The notes under the pieces were generated by a model. It searched no databases. It worked only from the letters and a program-made list of their open reading frames with translations, and was not told the origin of the DNA. Positions 59,301-64,000 of a DNA stretch of 64,000 nucleotides are shown here, in pieces. The stretch covers positions 61,636,575-61,700,574 of the forward strand of contig OU744725.1 in assembly GCA_916613615.1 (NCBI GenBank). Reading direction: 5' to 3'. A program made the translations under genes and the position numbers. Source of the stretch: Steromphala cineraria. Lineage: Eukaryota; Mollusca; Gastropoda; Trochida; Trochidae. The stretch's first letter is position 1. Each line of letters begins with the position of its first letter.

Positions 59301-62300
59301 CACCATACAATTACAAGCTTGTCATATTTTATTGGTGTGTTTCTACGGATTTTTATAGATACATACATTTAAAAATGTATTTACATATATATGTACTAGC
59401 CAATATTATTTAGATAACATATTTATATATTTTTGCTAATTATCACTACTTTGTGATGATTGTTATAAGGGTGTGTTTGACTATATGTCTAATGCTTGTT
59501 CATATGTGTAATTAAGAATTATTTCATGCAAAATATAAGTTAACACATTAAGTAAAGGCATTTCATTTTAGTGATACACCATCATATTTCTTATTTGTGT
59601 AGCTATATTTGAAAATTATCTCTTTAGCTCTATGCGGTCTTGTTTTTAACAGGGATTTCACTATTCTGTACTTTTTGCAACGTTTGCAAAGCGAGTTAAA
59701 AAAACACTGTAAAAGCTGTGACATGACAGACACGGTAGACAAGTTACTGCATTAGGCCCTATGTGAAATTAACCAGTTGATAGCTATTGATTGTTTTAAT
59801 AAAAAGTAATATCCTCAAAATAAAAAAATAGCGAACGAAATTGATAAATTTGAAATTATTATTCAACTATAAAATCATAAATCAGGTTTTGGAGGCTTTT
59901 GCTTCCATGAGTTCATCCAGTAGTAAAATGTTTTCAGGGGAGCTCCAGTGCATATATATATACAGAGGACTTCAGTGCCAGTATGTTATATTTTATGATT
60001 ATCTTTTATTTTATCATTTCAAAGGTTTATTTTATTTCATCAGGTAAAAACTGTTTCATTCATTGGTTGTATTTATCACAATGAAATTGAAAATGTATGA
60101 AATCTATTTTCTGTACAATTTCTCTTAATGACATATCAGAGGTGTATGCCTACAAGAGTTATCTCCCTTGAATCATTTTAGTTTTCTTCAACACCAACCA
60201 AATGTCTATCAAAGGTGCAATCACAAGCATATCCTTCATTGCCACAACAGAACAACTGTTATCAGTGATCTAGATAAGTTTTGAATCTATTGGGTATTTA
60301 CTCCCTCTTTTGCTAACACTTGAGTATTGTCAATTTTGATGGTGTAGTTAAAATTGTACTGCTCGGATTTTGGATAGTTAGGTATTTCATATGAGAAATG
60401 AGATTGTATTAAATTTCTTAACAATATAAATGGGTATTTCTCTGAATATAAACATTATCTTTGAAATGTAATTATACTATTGAACATGTTTAAAGCACTG
60501 CATATTTATTTTTTGAAGAGTTATAATATATCCATTTGTGAAAATTTTAGTTTCAACTACGCTAGTGTTAACAAATCGCTGCATACAGTACGCAAGTTAT
60601 TTGCTTCTTTTGGGTTTTAAAGAAAATGTCTGCGTATCTGTACTCAATGCGTTTAAACTAATTTGGGTTTTAAGGATGTTATTGCGTAAAATACGCAGCT
60701 TATCTACAGCTCTGTGTTGTCAGGCCATACATGTAAATCATAATCTGTCAAGAAGGCAAGCAAACAAATGTTTCAGATGGGGTGAGGGGTTTAGTAAACA
60801 GGCAGAGGTTGGGTTGGGGAGGGGTTACAAAGGCTTGCTTCTAGGACACTTGTGTTTGAAAAGTATATAGTGGGGGTGGGGTTGTGCTAATAATGTAAAG
60901 CAGTGTTAAGGAGGGGGGGGGCATGGTTTCAAGAGGGTTTACTGATTTAATGCCTGTAAAGCTTTGCAACCAGTAAAATCTCGGGGTTCGGCTTGAGTAT
61001 GTGTAATAATCTTTGTATTGTTACCTAAAAAAGTCCCCCCAGGGCATTACTGTACCTATGAATTTACCCTTGAATTTTACACAAACAAAAGCCTGACAGT
61101 TGCCTGCCTTTAAGTTTATTAAGAGCTGCCATAAGAATTGGTTTTGTGAAGTGCTCAAGTTCAGGTGCTTTGTTTGTTCTAGTATTTTCACAACCCTTTA
61201 CTTAGTTGTATTTATCAGGGAAAGTATTGGCATAATTGTAATCATATTTGTTTTGTTTCAAGAGTTTACTCTATGATGTGATTTTATGAACTGAAAGGAG
61301 AGCTTATGAGGTGTGTTATCGTTATATGCAATATGAATTCTGTTAACCATGTTTTATTCAAAATTTCAGCTATATGTCGAATCATGACTTAAAACCAGGT
61401 TTCCAGATAAACAATGTTCATAATATGTTTTAGTAAAGCAAGCAGGGCCTTTGGTTTGAAAAGTCAATCGGCCCTCCTTAAACATTGACAAGTCCTGTAA
61501 TATGAATATATATAAAATCATACAAGCCAGCCGGGCTTGCTGACCTGTTTTCCACAGATTTCAAACATACAGTGAGAAGTCATCAACATGATGTCTATAT
61601 TCATGTGACTTGTATACAAGTCTGCAGTGAGGGGGAACTCTTATCTATATATATCGAAATATAGACATATTTTTATGTAGTTGCTAGGCAGTGTGAGTAC
61701 CTATACATTTCAATGCATTTTTGCTTTATCTGATCATTCCAATGTAAATTTTAGTGAAGAAGTGTTTTTATTTTCATTTTTTGACTTACAACATGAATCA
61801 TAATATAATGTTACTTTTGATATTCCACCATAAAAGAAACACTGAGTTGTTGGCGTCATATATGGCAAACTTTATGAGCGTTTCATATATTGTGACTATT
61901 GCTGAAAAATGTCGTTTAGATGCTTTTTGTTCCAGCAAAGGTACAACATAAACATATCAAGTCACAAATGTAATAGAAATTTGGACATGTTTGATATAAA
62001 TTCTTTGTATGTTTTGGATAGAAATGCTTGGTGTTTTTAATGAATAAAATCATGATTGCTGGATGATGCCAAAACATTCACCAAGACAATCCCAAGCTGT
62101 ATCTTGAAATTCAAAAGGAATGACAATCATAGCATGTTCATTCACTATGGTACGCCTTACAAAAAGCATCAACTGAAAATCATTTGGAGAAACATTGATT
62201 TTCATGACAAATTATTTGATTTTAATAGATATCTATATACCTTATATTCAGGTTTATAGCTTATATAAACACATACACCAAAATCACACATCCAAAATGA

Positions 62301-63465
62301 ATACTAATTATGACCTTTCACTATCAACTCCAAACTGATTTTTCTGGCTGTTTTAGATACCGTAGGTTTCAATAATTTCAACTGACGTAGCAAAAGCATT
62401 TTCCAAGGAGTGAAGAAGGGGAGAGCTAATACATTGATCAGCAGTAATGTATGTTGGGTATCCCAGTTAACCGGTCAGTATGACAAGCGCTTCAGACTTC
62501 TTTGCCGTGAGTTATTCAGACTCGTATTAGTGGAAATAAGATCTGAAGATCAAAACCCTGCTTGGCAAGGGTTTTCGTTTTATGATATTGTCAATTTTCA
62601 AATAAAAAATATTGTTTTGGATACAAGAGTATTTTCCAAGTGTATAAAACAAAATTGGAGCTGCCTGTATTGCTCATCAAATGACTCAAGTCGTTTATTT
62701 GAACAAATTGAAGTTTGATATATTTATTTTACATAAGGTTGACTCTATCAACACAAGTCTTTTAGATGCTTATTCCACTTTATTTTAATGGCTATGTAAA
62801 TCTTCTGACATTTATTTAGACTGCATAATGGCTTTCTGATCAACATGTCACCAAAGTGCATAATTATATTATTTCCGTGTTTACACATAGATATTGATAT
62901 TGATATGCAGAAAATCCACTTTTGGTAAAGTATCATATCAGATTGTTATTTTATGTTTAGTTTCCATGACACCTTAGTTTCACTTCTTTTGGGGAAACCT
63001 TTGCTGTGAGGTGCCTATAGTTACCATGGTTACCTGAATAAATATTTAATTGTATTCAGACTTGTTTGTTGTTGCTTCTCTAAGTAGTGTTGTCTTAATC
63101 AATGAACAAGTTTTCACCTACCGTATTTGACGTAATAAGGGCCCAGGGCGCTTTAAAAATTGACTTGGGTAGGCACTTATTTAAGTGGTGTGAATGATGA
63201 CCGAAAAACAAAGACTACTCAAATGGAACTGTGTTTATATTGTCTTTTGATAACCGATAAAGATGTTTAAAACATACTTACACATTATTGAGTAGAAAAC
63301 AACACATATTGCCGCTTAATGTATCTTTAATTGCGCATGAAACAAAGTAAATTTTGTATACAGAACCATGTGGAACTCTCTCCCTTAGGAATTAAAATCA
63401 AGCTCATCCTTGTCAACTTGCAAAATAAAACTCAAGACGCTTCTCTTTCTCTGTTACAAGTGACT
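59301..63465. other. No recognisable gene; one G-rich patch
   Basis: Long AT-rich stretch, partly possible extended 3' UTR. G-runs at 60778-60925 (GGGGTGAGGGG, GGGTTGGGGAGGGG, GGGGGTGGGG and a nine-G run). Frames of 110 (60538) and 102 codons (62410) have no motif. ACCGTATTTGACGTAATAAG near 63120 resembles the start of a dispersed repeat, but no partner end was seen. Confidence 0.35.
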
Positions 63466-63469
63466 TTAA

Positions 63470-63800
63470 AGGGGCAGTAGCATGTTTTAAGGGGGAATAT
63501 CAGGTGATGGCAGGAAAATGAAAATAAATGGTTCCATTCGAAAGACAATGTATTTAAATGAAGCAGTACTAAATCATATATATAATGTAAAGTTCAGCCA
63601 TGTGATTCTATTTTCGTCCACAAAATGAATTAAAGGTGGATACACAAACATGGCTGCCTATGGACTTTATGTGAATCTTCATAATTTGGACAATGGATGA
63701 TTGGTTTGTGTAATGACATTTGTGACACTATCGAAATAATACATTAAGCATTAAAGTACAATTATCAGTGAAAAATTAAAAAATATAAAATTTCAAAAAT
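63470..63800 (-). mobile_element. TTAA-MITE copy 9, interrupted by a pearl-like element
   Basis: TTAA (63466-63469) and AGGGGCAGTAGCATG on the left, with the family interior to AAAATTTCAAAAA. The expected ACGTGCTACTGCCCCT end is replaced at 63801 by the pearl-like element. Confidence 0.85.
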
Positions 63801-64000
63801 AGAGCCATTGGCTCTGTAGCTCATCAGGCATCATATCAAGTTTGCTTTATACAGGCAAGATGAGCTAAAAATGAAACTGATGTTACCTCTTGCAAGAAAA
63901 CCTATAAACAAATTACAAAACAAATGTATTATTATTCAACACTTTCTAGATCGCCAATATCAGACAGTGAAAGAAGTCCACACTAAAATATCCAAGGAGA
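63801..64000 (+). mobile_element. Pearl-like element, left end (runs off the window)
   Basis: AGAGCCATTGGCTCT and the next ~185 bases match 33674-33873 almost base for base (a handful of differences). The tandem core would lie beyond the window end. Confidence 0.9.

Overview
This is eukaryotic, AT-rich, repeat-dense genomic DNA from an invertebrate animal. Genes have introns, the only recognisable complete gene is an animal TMEM45 (DUF716) membrane protein, and most of the rest is non-autonomous transposons, foldback hairpins and satellites. A lophotrochozoan, probably a bivalve mollusc, is my best guess. It rests mainly on a pearl/CvA-like element with tandem ~146-bp core repeats and an ACGG-rich tail. 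This is inference, not proof.

Layout. Positions 1-46,100 are almost gene-free accessory DNA. They hold a pentamer array (1.4 kb), three copies of an ACAGCTG-ended inverted-repeat family (2.7, 21.9 and 44.1 kb), and a broken two-exon FLYWCH zinc-finger gene (3.8-4.6 kb). They also hold nine copies of a TTAA-flanked MITE, a cluster of hairpin-ended elements rich in TGACGTCA (10.2-12.0 and 32.8-33.3 kb), and an internally deleted Tc1-like transposon with TA duplications (16.0-17.3 kb). Further along are a pogo-like MITE (22.9 kb), a 3-kb 31-bp satellite with higher-order structure (26.1-29.1 kb), a hAT element with an 8-bp duplication that carries a nested pearl-like element (33.4-35.5 kb), and two 1.2-kb inverted arms around a tRNA-Glu-derived SINE (37.2-41.2 kb).

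Positions 46,100-64,000 are gene-bearing. A probable last coding exon of an unidentified + strand gene lies at 48,731, with a poly(A) signal about 1.1 kb downstream. Its upstream intron carries a 113-bp triplication hit by a truncated LINE. A 500-base N gap follows at 51,444. The TMEM45-like gene spans about 54.68-59.3 kb: a CpG-rich start with an ATGGCGGC element and a non-coding first exon, a 3-kb intron containing a 27-bp minisatellite, then one intronless coding exon.

The most unusual observation is at 10.2-12.0 kb. A duplicated module supplies an apparent empty site for a ~490-bp hairpin-ended element. Comparing the two suggests insertion without a target-site duplication of several bases, as expected of rolling-circle-type elements, and the second module copy stops at the apex of its own hairpin. 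All calls come from reading the sequence by eye; no database search was run.
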